Assembly: GCF_905404315.1 (NCBI RefSeq)
Contig: NC_066288.1
Coordinates: 11,246,501-11,310,500, forward strand
Length of the DNA: 64,000 nt
DNA from: Leptidea sinapis
Taxonomy: Eukaryota; Arthropoda; Insecta; Lepidoptera; Pieridae
Direction of reading: 5' to 3'
Of this stretch, positions 42,991 through 53,132 are shown piece by piece (the stretch's first letter is position 1; each line of letters starts with the position of its first letter). A model generated the notes under the pieces. The model was not told the DNA's origin, ran no database searches, and saw only the letters and a list, made by a program, of their open reading frames with translations. The position numbers and the translations under genes were made by a program.

Positions 42991-43322
42991 TCACGTTTTC
43001 CATTCATTCAACCACAGTCGACATACTAGATACCAACATATTATTCAATAAAAAAAGGTATATATGTGTGTGTGTGTATAGGTACATGCATAATAATTCA
43101 TTTTTCATAATTTTATACCTTAGATACTGAATATATTATATGTTTCCATGTATATAATCTAAGGTAGTGTTAGAAGGTCGATTAAACTTAAATTTACCCT
43201 GGTATAAATAGTAATACTTGTTTTAGGTAAAGTTCGAAAATTTTGAACAACATTAATATTTTGTATTCGGCGTTTACCCGTATACATACCCGATAGATAC
43301 GATCATTACAAAGTATAAGTAT
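42991..43322. other. No gene; short GT microsatellite
   Basis: ATATGTGTGTGTGTGTATAG at about 43063-43081; otherwise AT-rich. Confidence 0.4.
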
Positions 43323-43559
43323 TTTTTTTTATTAAAATAAGCAACGAGACGAGCAGGACGTTGAGTTGATGGTAATTGATACGCCCTGCCGATTACAATG
43401 CAGTACCGCTCAGGATTATTGAAAAACCCAAAAATTCTGAGCAGCACTACAATTGCGCTCGTCACCTTGAGACATAAGATTACCATAAGATAAGTCTCAT
43501 TTGTCCAGGAATTTCGCTAGCTACGGCGTTCTTCAGACCAACACACAATAATGCTTATA
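43323..43559 (-). mobile_element. SINE-like repeat S1, 5'-truncated
   Basis: The plus strand reads T10 then ATTAAAATAAGCAACGAGAC, GAGCAGGACGTTGAGTTGAT, CAGTACCGCTCAGGATTATT, and ends at CAACACACAATAATGCTTAT, losing the S1 head. A small duplication (AAGATTACCATAAGAT) sits in the GAGACATAAGAT block. Confidence 0.85.
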
Positions 43560-43816
43560 GTCTAAGAGCCCATGAGCCCCAGACGTACGTTATTTTACAC
43601 AGGTAAGAACGATGGACCATTACGGAGTTTGGATTATAGTGGCTTTGGCAGGTAAGCGGTAATATGTAAAATACCGATCTAAATACATCAAATAATAAAG
43701 TGCGACTTTTCGGTATTACCTTCAGAATATTATCAAAAATCACATTATTCATTGCCAGACACTTTACTCACGAAATTATAATTTTATGTACGTTATAGTA
43801 TAACAACTGATTTTTA
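43560..43816. other. Spacer, no gene
   Basis: Unremarkable sequence with no recognised motif. Confidence 0.35.
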
Positions 43817-44167
43817 TCTATACTAATATTATAAAGCTGCAGTGTTTGTTTGTTTGTTTGTTTGAACGCGCTAATCTCTGGTACTACTGTTCCGATTTGA
43901 ATGATTCTTTCAGTGTTGGGTAGTCCATTTATCGAGGAAGGCTATAGGCTATGTTTTTTTTTTTCAAAATTAGGGATCCGTAATAAAATTGCTATTTTGT
44001 AACACAAGGTGTAAAATCGAAAACCTATTTTTGCATGCGCTGCAAAAACTATTGACAATAGAACAAAATGATGTACAGGCTATAATATAGGCAATATTTT
44101 ATTACTTATAAAACTATCGCGTGAATTATACTTTATATGGCAAAACAACGTTTGCCGGGTCAGCTAG
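43817..44167 (+). mobile_element. Non-autonomous Helitron, 351 bp
   Basis: 5' end TCTATACTAATATTATAAAG preceded by A; 3' end CAAAACAACGTTTGCCGGGT then CAGCTAG followed by T. The interior has GTTTGTTTGTTTGTTTGAAC and GATTTGAATGATTCTTTCAG. These ends are those of a Helitron group common in Lepidoptera (from memory). No Rep/helicase. Confidence 0.85.
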
Positions 44168-46056
44168 TATATAATACTTGGGTAATAAGTAGATGATGTC
44201 TCCCGCTTCCCGGAGCTCATAATGTATAAAAAATCACGAAAGGGATGGTTGCTTCGTACTAACCTATCTGAGGCTTGGTGTGGCTCAATTCCCAAGCTCG
44301 CTTCGCTCGAGACTTTCTATACGTCTAGTACTATTATAATATCACATTCTTTGGCATTACATGGAACACGTCATACGTCGGGTTGTTCTAAAAATTTAGC
44401 ACAAATAATATTACGATTTCGAAAATGGCTGCCTTGTTAAAAAAAAAAGTGTGCGTGTAATCTTTTTTTTTAACTTTAGGAATAATTAACAGATACATAA
44501 ATATATTACTAACTAAACACTCATACTGTTGAACTCGTATTGTTGAAGAAATGGAAGCATTGTTAGATTTGCTTGCTATTTTTTGTCGCAAATGCTGTCT
44601 ATATACCTAAACTCATCTTTTGAACAAAGTTGGTATTTTCTCTACCTAGAATAAAAAAAATCCATTATAATTTTAATATTTTAACACGTAAGATTTTATA
44701 TATTTTACAAAGAATGATAGATGTTATATTGATAGGATTCATTAAAAAATAAACGGGTTATTATCAGGGTCTTAATTTTCACTTTTATTATTATTTGTTG
44801 ATGAAAGAGTAAAATGTTCCTAGGACACCGCCATTTCATTTAATTGATTATTATTTTCATCTAAAATTCACTAATACCAATTTAATATTTTTAATATTTT
44901 CAGTAATTGAAGGTTACATTATTACTAGCACATATCAAAACGTTGTTATTGAATATTAACGAATGTGGCTGTATAGGCTCCAACCCTTTGCCTGTCCTAT
45001 TAATGGACGAAGAAACCAAAAAAAAAAACGAATGTCGCAAACGTCAGAAAGTTTCTGAAAGTATTTATTTATTAATTATTTTATAGTAATAATAAATAAA
45101 CAAATACACGTAGAGATTTCCAAAAAATAATACTGAGCAATTTGAAACAATTTATTTAAAACAAATTTATAACCTTTTAAGAATAACGGTTAAAAATAGA
45201 TTCAATTGACTTTTTTCTGACGGAAGTACTGAGCGTTACTTCCGTCTCTAACTGATAATAAACTTTAAAAATAAGGATTTAAACCTTTTAAAAAGTAGTT
45301 TATTTCAATCTACCTATACGCATTCATCGGAGAATAGATAACACACTTTAAGTGTACTCCTAACTTGGTAAAGCAACGGACGAAAATAAGCTTTATGCTA
45401 CGCTTACATTGCACGAACTAGTAGGTGTCTATAGTTTGTGGTTTCACAGTAAATTTACGATAGGTTAGGTTCATCCATTAAACTTCAAACAAAACCTGTC
45501 TCGACGTTGATTGACAAGGGATAATTTTCGATTTAAATAGTTTCTGATATGTGTAGCTGTAGGTAGTCACGTAACTAACATAACCCAACATCTATGACGT
45601 ATTGGGTGGTATTAGGCCGGTAGCAGTAGGAAAATAATATAATATATTAGATTACATTACCTTTGTAAACATTAAAATCTGGTAGGCTTAAAAATTTAAG
45701 AATCTGTAATAATATCTCGGTTACGGCACAGAGAAGAGATGGATTCTTACATATTAAGTTAAGGTATATCAATTAGGATCAATGACATCACAGTCATAGA
45801 CAAAAATAAACCCGAAATATGGAACATGCCACAAATTACACCATAATAAGTTTCGCCTATATTTATACATTGCCCCAGTTGTTTAAAATATTCTTGATGC
45901 AGCAATGTAAAATATTTATTCAGTTCAGGTTGGGAATGTTGAATTTAGGATTGGATTCGGACAGTGACAGTTGACATATGACTATGGAGAAAATTGTGCA
46001 TACATTGTCTCTTTGTGTATATAATGTCATTGGTTAGGATGTAAACACTTTAATTG
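44168..46056. other. No gene seen
   Basis: AT-rich. A plus-strand 72-codon frame (44222-44440) has moderate GC but no domain. Putative intron sequence. Confidence 0.4.
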
Positions 46057-46263
46057 GGAGGCACCATTGCACCGGATGCCGTCTATATTATGGGTACCAC
46101 AACGGCGCCTATTTCTGCCGTAAAGCAGTAATGTGTAAGCATTACTGTGTTTCGGTCTGAAGGACGCCGTAGCTAGTGAAATTACTGGGCAAATGAGACT
46201 TGACATCTTATGTCTCAAAGTGACGAGTGCAGTTGTAGTGCCGTTCAGAATTTTTGGGTTCTC
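46057..46263 (+). mobile_element. SINE-like repeat S1, 3'-truncated
   Basis: GGGAGGCACCATTGCACCGG, TTATGGGTACCACAACGGCG, GTAAGCATTACTGTGTTTCG, GGGCAAATGAGACTTGACAT, ends at CAGAATTTTTGGGTTCT. Confidence 0.85.
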
Positions 46264-46477
46264 TTGCTACGTTACATGTACAATCTGTAGGTTAAGGCTA
46301 GGGCATGCATGTACATTCATCTAGCTAAGCTGCATATAAGAGACAGCTCTCTTTGTGAGTGTAGACTTGATGAAGGATCTCTGGACTGTCTTCTTCTTTT
46401 AATGATCTCCTTCCTCCTGATATCCCTCGGCCCACGGAATTCAAATCCTTACTCTCCTTTGTTCATTAACCAAAATA

Positions 46478-46965
46478 ATATAAAACTTACTGAACAGGAG
46501 GACAAACGAGCGTACGGGTCACCTGGTGTTAAGTGATCACCGCCGCCCACATTCTCTTGCAACACTAGAGGAATCACAGGAGCGTTACCGGCCTTGAAGG
46601 AAGGCGTACGCGCTTTTTTGAAGGTACCCATGTCGTATCGTCCCGGAAACACCGCACAAGGAAGCTCATTCCACAGCTTTGTAGTACGTAAGAAAGCTCC
46701 TTGAAAAACGCACTGTGGAGGACCGCCACACATCCATATGGTGGGGATGATATCCTAACTTGTAGCGTGTCGTGTGAAGGTGGAATTCGGCGGCAGGAAT
46801 CAGGTTAAACACCTCTTAGGAACACTCCTCGTTATAAATGCGGTAGAAGACACACAATGAAGCGACATCTTTACGCAACGCCAAGTGATCCAGCCTTTCA
46901 CAGAGCACTGGGTCCCCAACAATTCGAGCTGCAATTGTTTGTCTTCTAACCAACTAACCCTTGTG
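46478..46965 (-). mobile_element. CR1-like LINE, C-terminus and 3' UTR
   Basis: The plus strand reads ACTGAACAGGAGGACAAACG, GTCACCTGGTGTTAAGTGAT as the 3' UTR. The minus strand encodes the TKLWNELPCAVFPGRYDMGT and VFYRIYNEECS-like blocks with indels. It is closely related to the long copy at 53133 but truncated at the 5' side near 46965. Confidence 0.85.
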
Positions 46966-47477
46966 TGTCTTCTTTTAGCATTGTAACTCACCTAATATAT
47001 ATATTCGATAGCTTAGATAAGGTGGTGATAATGATAGGAAATATAAGCCTATTTTGCCGTGCGATAAGCCTCAATGCTATTTTATAACAATATTTCAAAA
47101 ACTTTTCTTAAAAGTGCTTATTGAAGACATGGCTTACAGCGAGTTGGGTGCGAGCCAGAATCATATTATAAACTTCTATTAAGGTAAGCGAAATATTTGC
47201 TTGATACTCAGCAACTTATCCATATATTTATGCCTAAGTTTAGCATTAGCATAGAGATGCTCACGTAAACGAATTTGAAAGCAGCTACTTTTATTATTTA
47301 GCGTATTTTTAAAAGCATATTATTATAGTAAGTATGAAAATAAAAAAAATAATATAAAAACTGAGATGAAAATCATGATTTTTAACCTTATGTTGACGCG
47401 TATATTTTTTTATGAAGTTACTTATACATCTTTTGGCATGTTAAGGAAAAATTATCGGAGTGAACTTTAAATAAGCG
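46966..47477. other. No gene seen
   Basis: AT-rich spacer. Confidence 0.35.
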
Positions 47478-47600
47478 CGCGCAGACCGTCACGCAAATTC
47501 GACACCCTGACGTTAGTTGGTCAACTAGACCATTAATTGTATCATCATATCATCATATCAGCTACCAAGCCTCTTGTAACTCATATATCTACTGACAACA
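47478..47600 (-). repeat. Dispersed repeat, family D3
   Basis: GACCGTCACGCAAATTCGAC, ACCCTGACGTTAGTTGGTCA, CTAGACCATTAATTG, then a TCATCATATCATCATATCAG insertion and AAGCCTCTTGTAACTCATA. Reverse complement of 21120-21250. Confidence 0.65.
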
Positions 47601-47879
47601 AAACCAATGGATGAGAATTAAATAAATTTCAAATACTTTCTATGATCGTCCGAACATAACACCGCATATAACTTTTTACAGAATAGTTCGATTTTTATAC
47701 TTTTTTTTTATTGGAATGAAGTTGAAGTTGGTCCTATAAAAATATGAAAAAAATCCAACTCTAAGGGTAGGAAAGCAAGGGATAATTCAATTTTCACTCA
47801 CTGTTTGTTATGTATGACCACTCATAACATTTTACAATAAATACATTTTAATAAGCTGATTTTGATAATTCTTCTTTTT

Positions 47880-48010
47880 GTAGTGATAACTTCTTTAGCG
47901 GCGTTGAGCACTATTCTTGGAATTGGTTTAAATTATTAATGTTAAACTCGCGTCAGGACACGTGGCCTGATCGAAAATTCGTAAGACAGTCGTTGGATGA
48001 AAGTTGATTT
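47880..48010 (-). repeat. Dispersed repeat, family D2
   Basis: ACTTCTTTAGCGGCGTTGAG, GACAGTCGTTGGATGAAAGT and neighbours are inverted relative to 16815-16990. Confidence 0.45.
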
Positions 48011-48299
48011 TTCTGAGAGATAAACTTTTTAATGTAAAAATAATTGTAACAGTTCTGAAGTGTTATTTTGTTCATAATTGTGTACGATAGCGCAATGAAT
48101 TAATATTGTATTTAACTACATAATTGCTAGTACATTAATACTGATAAATAAAGCAATTCGAGCTAAATTATTCCCTAACCATTCCAAAATATTTAGAATG
48201 CACAACGTTAATCTTCAAGTTTTCACTTTTTTAGGCACTTCCGGAGTGCAACCCGTTATTTCTTTTTTTTTGGATAGAATATACCTCGAAATTAGTTCC

Positions 48300-48465
48300 A
48301 TATAAATTTGACCGCGACCACCCTTCGCCATCCCTATGGTTTTGTGTACTTGCTTCTAAAAGCTGAGTCTCCGGTTAATTGTTACTCCCAGGTAGTTGAC
48401 GTCCGGCCTCCATGGGAGTTCCTCAGACATCAGCTTAGGCAGGTAGTGGCGAGGGTAGTTGCGAA
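48300..48465 (-). mobile_element. Jockey-type LINE RT fragment
   Basis: The minus strand encodes PKLMSEELPWRPDVNYLGVT then INRRLSF stop. The W...VNYLGVT-NRRL pattern is the segment just after the RT palm in Jockey-clade LINEs. It is independent of the long Jockey copy that starts 220 bases away (that copy reads ETPIPWVKDYKYLGVTFNSN at this position). Confidence 0.7.
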
Positions 48466-48656
48466 AAAAGGCTTATAATATTTTGCTATTCCGTTTTTTC
48501 GGCGATTTAATTATTTCGTTAAAAAGTATTTATTTTACTATTTTAGTGGCTAATTTACTAATTAAAATATTCTTAATTTTTGATTACTTTTAAAATATCT
48601 ATCTACCTTAATGGTACGTAGAAGAGTTACAATACTTTGATGGCTTTATGGAATAG

Positions 48657-48690
48657 ACTTTATACAATTATAGAATCAAATAAGGTATTT
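48657..48690 (+). pseudogene. Left part of a candidate terminal host exon, split by LINE insertion
   Basis: In frame with the right part (52952-53106): LYTIIESNK then V-F at the duplicated target. The acceptor GGAATAG at 48656 supplies one base that completes the CG left by exon 39421-39551 (giving Arg), so the phases fit; an alternative acceptor is at 48621 (TACGTAG), after an in-frame stop. In the present allele the frame runs into the LINE tail, adds about 20 residues and stops at 48745-48747. Confidence 0.45.
48680..48690 (+). repeat. Target site duplication, left copy
   Basis: ATAAGGTATTT, repeated exactly at 52952-52962. It brackets the Jockey-like LINE. The last three T bases merge with the LINE's poly(T), so 8-11 bp are duplicated. 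Confidence 0.8.
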
Positions 48691-49257
48691 TTTTTTTTTG
48701 AGAGGAGGAAATACTGTTACGTATTTACGCTCCGGAACGGGGCGTAATATGTCGGATTCGACTGTCCGCGTAATCGGACGACCCATACCGACTAAAACCT
48801 CCTCTGTGCTGTTAGCAGCCCTGGCTTTCACAGCGAAGTAGGACGTGGGCCGTGGAGGCCGCAAAGACTACGCAACAACAGTCGCGGGGCGTCTCCTAAA
48901 GAGACTCGAACCTCAGACCGGCTGTGTGCTTGTGGGAAGGAGAGAGAATGAAAATGAAAATGAAGATGAAAAGATGAGAAGAACACACTCGCCGGCGAGT
49001 GTGGTGATGTTTAGTGTAATGTATGTAAGTGTGTGTGTATGTGTTTATGATTGTATGTATGTATGTTTGTATGTGTGTAAGTAGTAATGTTAGTGTGCAT
49101 GTATCTTTGTGTTTGTGTCTGTTTGTGGAGTGTGTTTGTGGTTGTGTAAGTGGTGTATGTCAGTCCGTCAGTCAGTCCGTGTGTTAGTGAGTGTAGTGAA
49201 ACGATTACAGGACGAGGACTAACGTCTCGTCGGGTATTAAAACAATGTGTGGTGTAT

Positions 49258-52140
49258 CTAGGGTGCGGGCCGCTGGCCATCGTCAAAGTGACGAGTGCCA
49301 GTGGTTTGCGGTGGTTGACCGCGCCTACGCCTGCGAAGGCGGTGTGTGCGTGTCTGTGTCGGTGTTTGTGTGGGTATCGCGTTCGCGATGGTGATATCGT
49401 CATCCGGGTCTACCGTTACGTGTCTGGGACGGCTTATTGGGTTGAGACTATGGTGAAGGGGGGTGTACCCGCATGCCTTCCTAACCAAAATGTTGGGATG
49501 GTTAGGCGCCTTGTCAAAGAAGCGTCGCGAGATCTCTTTAAAGTGTTGAGCTATCGTCGGAAGCTCTAGGTCGCGGTGAAGGTCAACGTTTCGGATGAAC
49601 CACGGGGCTCCGGTTGCCATGCGCGTGAATTTATTTTGAACTACTTGCAAACGACGTAAGTAGCTCGGTCGGGTGTGCGCGAAAACGACGCTTGCGTATG
49701 ACAGTATGGGCCGTACGATGGTTTTGTACCGCGTCACTTTGTGTTTGAGCGGAAGTTTGCTTCGCCCACACACAAGTGGATAAAGGCGACTGAGGACAAA
49801 TCGGGCTCTATTGCATACCGTATCAATATGTTTCTTGAAGTTCATATTGCTGTTGAACGTGACTCCTAAGTATTTGTAATCCTTCACCCACGGTATGGGT
49901 GTTTCATACAATTTAATGACGTCGGTCGGTCGTTTTTTAGCGCGGATGCTATTCGCGTTACCGAAGAGTACCGCTGCACTCTTGGTGGGGTTCACTTCAA
50001 TCCGCCATTTTCTGAACCAGTTGCCTAGTTCATCGACGGCGGCTTGAAGTACTTTAATGTTCCTGCTCAAGGTTGAGCGGTTCAATAGAGCGGAGCCAAA
50101 GTAGAGTGCCGTATCGTCAGCGTACTGAGCGAGCTGGACACTCGGAAACTTGGGAATGTCGCTCGTGAAGAGCGAGAAAACAGTGGGAGAGAGGACTGAA
50201 CCCTGTGGCACGCCAGACCTGATGGGTCTGGGTGAGGATAGGGTGCCCTCTACTCGATATCGGAAGAAGCGATCAGTAAGGTAGGCTCGTATGATGCGCA
50301 CGAGCCTGTCTGGCACTCCCAGTTGATACAGCTTGAATACTAAGCCGTTGTGCCATACCTTGTCGAATGCCTTCGCGACATCGAAAAACACGGCTGCCGT
50401 GGTAGCGTGAAGTTGACGCCGTACGAGAATGTACTCGGTGAGTCGGTGAGCCTGCTGGGGACACGAGTGAGCGGTTCTGAATCCGAACTGTATGTCGGGT
50501 ATCAGGTTGAGCTCCGCGATGTAATGATTAAGACGCGCGAGAATTAATCTTTCGTAAAGTTTCCCGATCGAGTTAATTAAGCTAATAGGCCTATAGCTAC
50601 TCGGATTAGCTTTAGGTTTATTGGGTTTTGGGATACCGATAACAATGGAATCTTTCCATTGTTCGGGGAACGCGCTATTAGACAATAGAATATTAAAAAT
50701 GGTAACCAATAAAGTAATAAGAGTCGAGGGTAGGATTTTAAGAACCCTATTGTTTATTGTGTTGGGCCCCGGGGCCTTCTTGGAGTGAAGCTCCTTAATG
50801 ATTAGCTTCACCTCTTCGTAAGAGGTGGGTTTTATTACATCGCCTGAAGGGCTCAGAGCGGAGCGACGTTCAACTTCACGATCAACTTCGTCAACGTGTG
50901 TCGGGTCGGCTGCTGCATTTGGAGAGCACTGACTCTCGAGGCTATCGGCGAGGCATTCAGCCTTCTCATCGTCATCGAGCGCCGGCTGCAGTCCCGGTCT
51001 GTCCAAAGGAGGCATGACAGTGGGCGGCTCCTGTTTGAACGCGCGAGGCAGCTTCCAGAAAGCCACATGTGATGGCTTAAGGTTGCCGAGCAAGCGGTCC
51101 CAACGTTCGCCGCGGAGTTCCGCGATACGTTCCCGTACCACCCGCTGTAGGTAGCGGAGGTGGCGCCTATTCTCGACCGACGGATACCTGTCGTAAAGTC
51201 TAGTGGCTCTGTGCTTCTGTGTGAGTAAGTTCCTGACCTCTGTAGGCAGGTTTAGGCGATGCGGTTGCATCGTCGGAACCTGCCTGGAGCAGGCCTTGAT
51301 CCTATTCTGTATATGTGACGTCACATGAGAGATAGCACTGTGAGCCGTGTCGACCGAGTCGATGACGTCCGGTATAAGGTCAAGGTCGTCGGACTTGATA
51401 GACTCGAGATCCTTTTCCAGCCGATGCCAGTCGATCACTGTTTTCGTCGGTGGTTGAAAGTTAACCGGTGGGCCTAGATCTAGGACGACGGGCCGGTGGT
51501 CTGACTCTAATTCGTGAAAAACCTCGATTGAATTTACATTGAGCGTTACGTTCTTAAGTAACGCAACGTCTAGAATGTCGGGTCGGTGCGCGACGTTATC
51601 CGGATAATGTGTTGGTTCGTCGGGTGCTTTTACTGAAAAGTTCAGCGTGTCTGTCAGCGAATCTAATAAGATTCCGTTTCTATTTGTGGCTCTACTGTTC
51701 CAGCTGGAGTGTTTGGCGTTAAGATCCCCGCCCACTATGACTGCAGCCCCGTGGCCGAGTAATGCTTCTATATCTGTGTATAATACTTTTTTGTTGGGCG
51801 GAAGATAAGCTGAAATAACAGTGATCAGCTGGTGATTCGCCATACTGACCCGGATGGCAGAGGCCTCGATGTTAGTGAGGACCGGAGGATCTATAGGTAT
51901 ACAGTGTAGAGTCCTTTTAAAATAAATGAGGGTGCCGCCCATACGGGTGGTGCGATCATTCCTGACTAAGTTATAATTAGCGATACGCGGATCGCGTATA
52001 CGTGGTTTTTGAAATGTCTCTTGCACTAAGAATAGGTCTAATTGATGTTCGTGAGCGAACTCCTTCACCAAGTCTAGTTGAGGCTTAAGGCCTTGGGCGT
52101 TAAAATACGCTATACGGAGCAGCGGCCTCGGTCTCCTATA
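49258..52140 (-). CDS. Jockey-like ORF2: AP endonuclease and reverse transcriptase
   Basis: The frame is open from upstream of 52140 to the stop at 49258. Taking residue 1 at 52071, the AP-endonuclease motifs are E18 (VQETF), GGDLNAKHSS at 114-123, D165/D168 (RPDILDVAL) and SDHRPV at 190-195. The RT runs from KKAPGPNTINN (431) through SYRPISLINS (492), FFDVAKAFDKVWH (562-574), GVPQGSVLSP (620-629) and the catalytic YADD (650-653). Upstream of residue 1 the frame still encodes LRIAYFNAQGLKPQLDL, the true N-terminus of the endonuclease. There is no ATG there: the normal start was lost in the internal deletion, so translation would need read-through or reinitiation. Catalytic residues are all present. 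Family: Jockey clade by motif style. Confidence 0.9.
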   Translation of the reverse strand, partial: YRRPRPLLRIAYFNAQGLKPQLDLVKEFAHEHQLDLFLVQETFQKPRIRDPRIANYNLVRNDRTTRMGGTLIYFKRTLHCIPIDPPVLTNIEASAIRVSMANHQLITVISAYLPPNKKVLYTDIEALLGHGAAVIVGGDLNAKHSSWNSRATNRNGILLDSLTDTLNFSVKAPDEPTHYPDNVAHRPDILDVALLKNVTLNVNSIEVFHELESDHRPVVLDLGPPVNFQPPTKTVIDWHRLEKDLESIKSDDLDLIPDVIDSVDTAHSAISHVTSHIQNRIKACSRQVPTMQPHRLNLPTEVRNLLTQKHRATRLYDRYPSVENRRHLRYLQRVVRERIAELRGERWDRLLGNLKPSHVAFWKLPRAFKQEPPTVMPPLDRPGLQPALDDDEKAECLADSLESQCSPNAAADPTHVDEVDREVERRSALSPSGDVIKPTSYEEVKLIIKELHSKKAPGPNTINNRVLKILPSTLITLLVTIFNILLSNSAFPEQWKDSIVIGIPKPNKPKANPSSYRPISLINSIGKLYERLILARLNHYIAELNLIPDIQFGFRTAHSCPQQAHRLTEYILVRRQLHATTAAVFFDVAKAFDKVWHNGLVFKLYQLGVPDRLVRIIRAYLTDRFFRYRVEGTLSSPRPIRSGVPQGSVLSPTVFSLFTSDIPKFPSVQLAQYADDTALYFGSALLNRSTLSRNIKVLQAAVDELGNWFRKWRIEVNPTKSAAVLFGNANSIRAKKRPTDVIKLYETPIPWVKDYKYLGVTFNSNMNFKKHIDTVCNRARFVLSRLYPLVCGRSKLPLKHKVTRYKTIVRPILSYASVVFAHTRPSYLRRLQVVQNKFTRMATGAPWFIRNVDLHRDLELPTIAQHFKEISRRFFDKAPNHPNILVRKACGYTPLHHSLNPISRPRHVTVDPDDDITIANAIPTQTPTQTRTHRLRRRRRGQPPQTTGTRHFDDGQRPAP

Positions 52141-52391
52141 AAAATAGGAGGCGGGCGCTTCGTCGGAGGCGGTACGCGGGCTTTAGCGGGCGCGGGCGCG
52201 GACGCGGGAGCGGAGCCAGTCGTGGCCGCGGCTTTCTTCGCGGGTGTGCCATCAGATGACGATTTATATTTTTTGGATTTCGATGTCTGGATGTCTATTG
52301 TTTCCTTAATTAACGGAGCGATCTTCTCCGTAAATAACTCATCTAGCAGGGCGCGTAGAAGGCCCTTGTCGGCAACCATTGGTGAAGCCAT
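52110..52391 (-). pseudogene. Jockey-like ORF1 (Gag) N-terminal remnant
   Basis: ATG at 52391 opens MASPMVADKGLLRALLDELF, then a helix-like LIKETIDIQTSKSKKYKSSS, an Ala/Pro/Lys-rich linker and KRPPPIFIGD, ending out of frame GRCSV stop after 93 residues. PPPIF-type sequence normally marks the beginning of the conserved Gag domain that precedes the three CCHC zinc knuckles in Jockey ORF1; everything after it is missing. The frame overlaps the ORF2 frame by about 30 bases at the deletion junction (near 52125-52135). Confidence 0.75.
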
Positions 52392-52951
52392 GGTTGTTAT
52401 TAATTAGGTTAAGCGGGTGACAACCCCCGCTGCCCGAGTCAGGCAGAGGGGGAATATAATAATAAAGTGGACAACTATAGTTTAGTTGTACACTTCCACA
52501 TTAATAAAATACTATTAATAATAATAAAGTATGCAAAATTAAAAGAAATTAATAATAATAATAATTAAGCCTAAGACTTAGCTTTGCTGGATGTAGACGG
52601 CTGGGCCGGAACCCCGATGCACGCTGTGCAGGCCCCCACGGAGAAGACACACACGGCACGATCTGCAACACTCACAACACACACGATTAGCGTGCAGAAT
52701 CGCGAAACACAGCACAGGTGCTAACTAACACGATCGTGAAACCGGGTAATTAACACTTATAATAACTAAGCTACGTTCCGCGAAGGGACGTAACAGGTGC
52801 GAGACTCAAAGAGTCCCGAACAATAGCGCGCGATAACAATAGCTAGCCCAGGTGGCCTGAGCAGATAGTGCGATAACGCAGGTAATAAGAATATTCGAAG
52901 GAGGACAGATAACGCGGCACGTGTGCTCGCGTTGCCTGCCTGAATCGAACT
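52392..52951 (-). promoter_or_regulatory. 5' UTR / internal promoter region of the Jockey-like LINE
   Basis: GC-rich relative to the genome, no ORF. Jockey elements use promoters located inside the transcribed 5' UTR. Here the region extends from the inferred element start (52951) to the ORF1 ATG. Specific initiator motifs could not be assigned. Confidence 0.5.
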
Positions 52952-53106
52952 ATAAGGTATTTCACAAACCTCACGATGAACATGCACCAGTAGAATTGAA
53001 GAAACTGAAAGAAACAGGAGAGACTGACAGATCTCAAGCTGTTTCGTGGTCAGGTTTTGTTTTTGCAATACACAACTCAGCATATAAATTTGTGAGTGAA
53101 CAATAA
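52952..53106 (+). pseudogene. Right part of the split host exon, with stop codon
   Basis: Begins with the second target copy and continues in frame KVFHKPHDEHAPVELKKLKE, TGETDRSQAVSWSGFVFAIH and NSAYKFVSEQ stop (53104-53106). It reads like genuine conserved coding sequence: balanced composition, charged helix, aromatic C-terminus. AATAAA at 53102-53107 overlaps the stop codon and could be the polyadenylation signal. Protein family not recognised. A retrocopy or an unknown element ORF is the alternative. Confidence 0.55.
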
Positions 53107-53132
53107 ATCACCCCTTTTTTCCCACCCTTGGG

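Larger units (their letters stand above)
48691..52951 (-). mobile_element. Jockey-like LINE, full length apart from an internal deletion
   Basis: Minus-strand element of ~4.26 kb: 5' UTR (52392-52951, starting AGTTCGATTCAGGCAGGCAA), ORF1 remnant (52110-52391), endonuclease-RT ORF2 (49258 to about 52140), a long 3' UTR with a GT-rich microsatellite (plus strand 49013-49155), and a poly(A) seen as T-run from 48688 to 48699. Exact 11-bp target duplications flank it. The retained 5' end and intact ORF2 suggest recent insertion. The deletion fuses the ORF1 N-terminal part to the start of the endonuclease domain. Confidence 0.88.

Noticed and set aside
49013..49155. CRISPR-like or satellite array
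   Set aside because: It is an irregular GT/GTAT microsatellite in the LINE 3' UTR with no spacer structure.
49150..49569. 139-codon plus-strand frame over the LINE ORF2 end
   Set aside because: Antisense to the conserved ORF2 C-terminus and driven by the GT microsatellite; no independent evidence.
52078..52407. 109-codon plus-strand frame rich in Ala/Gly
   Set aside because: Antisense of the ORF1 remnant; composition explained by its Ala/Pro/Lys linker.
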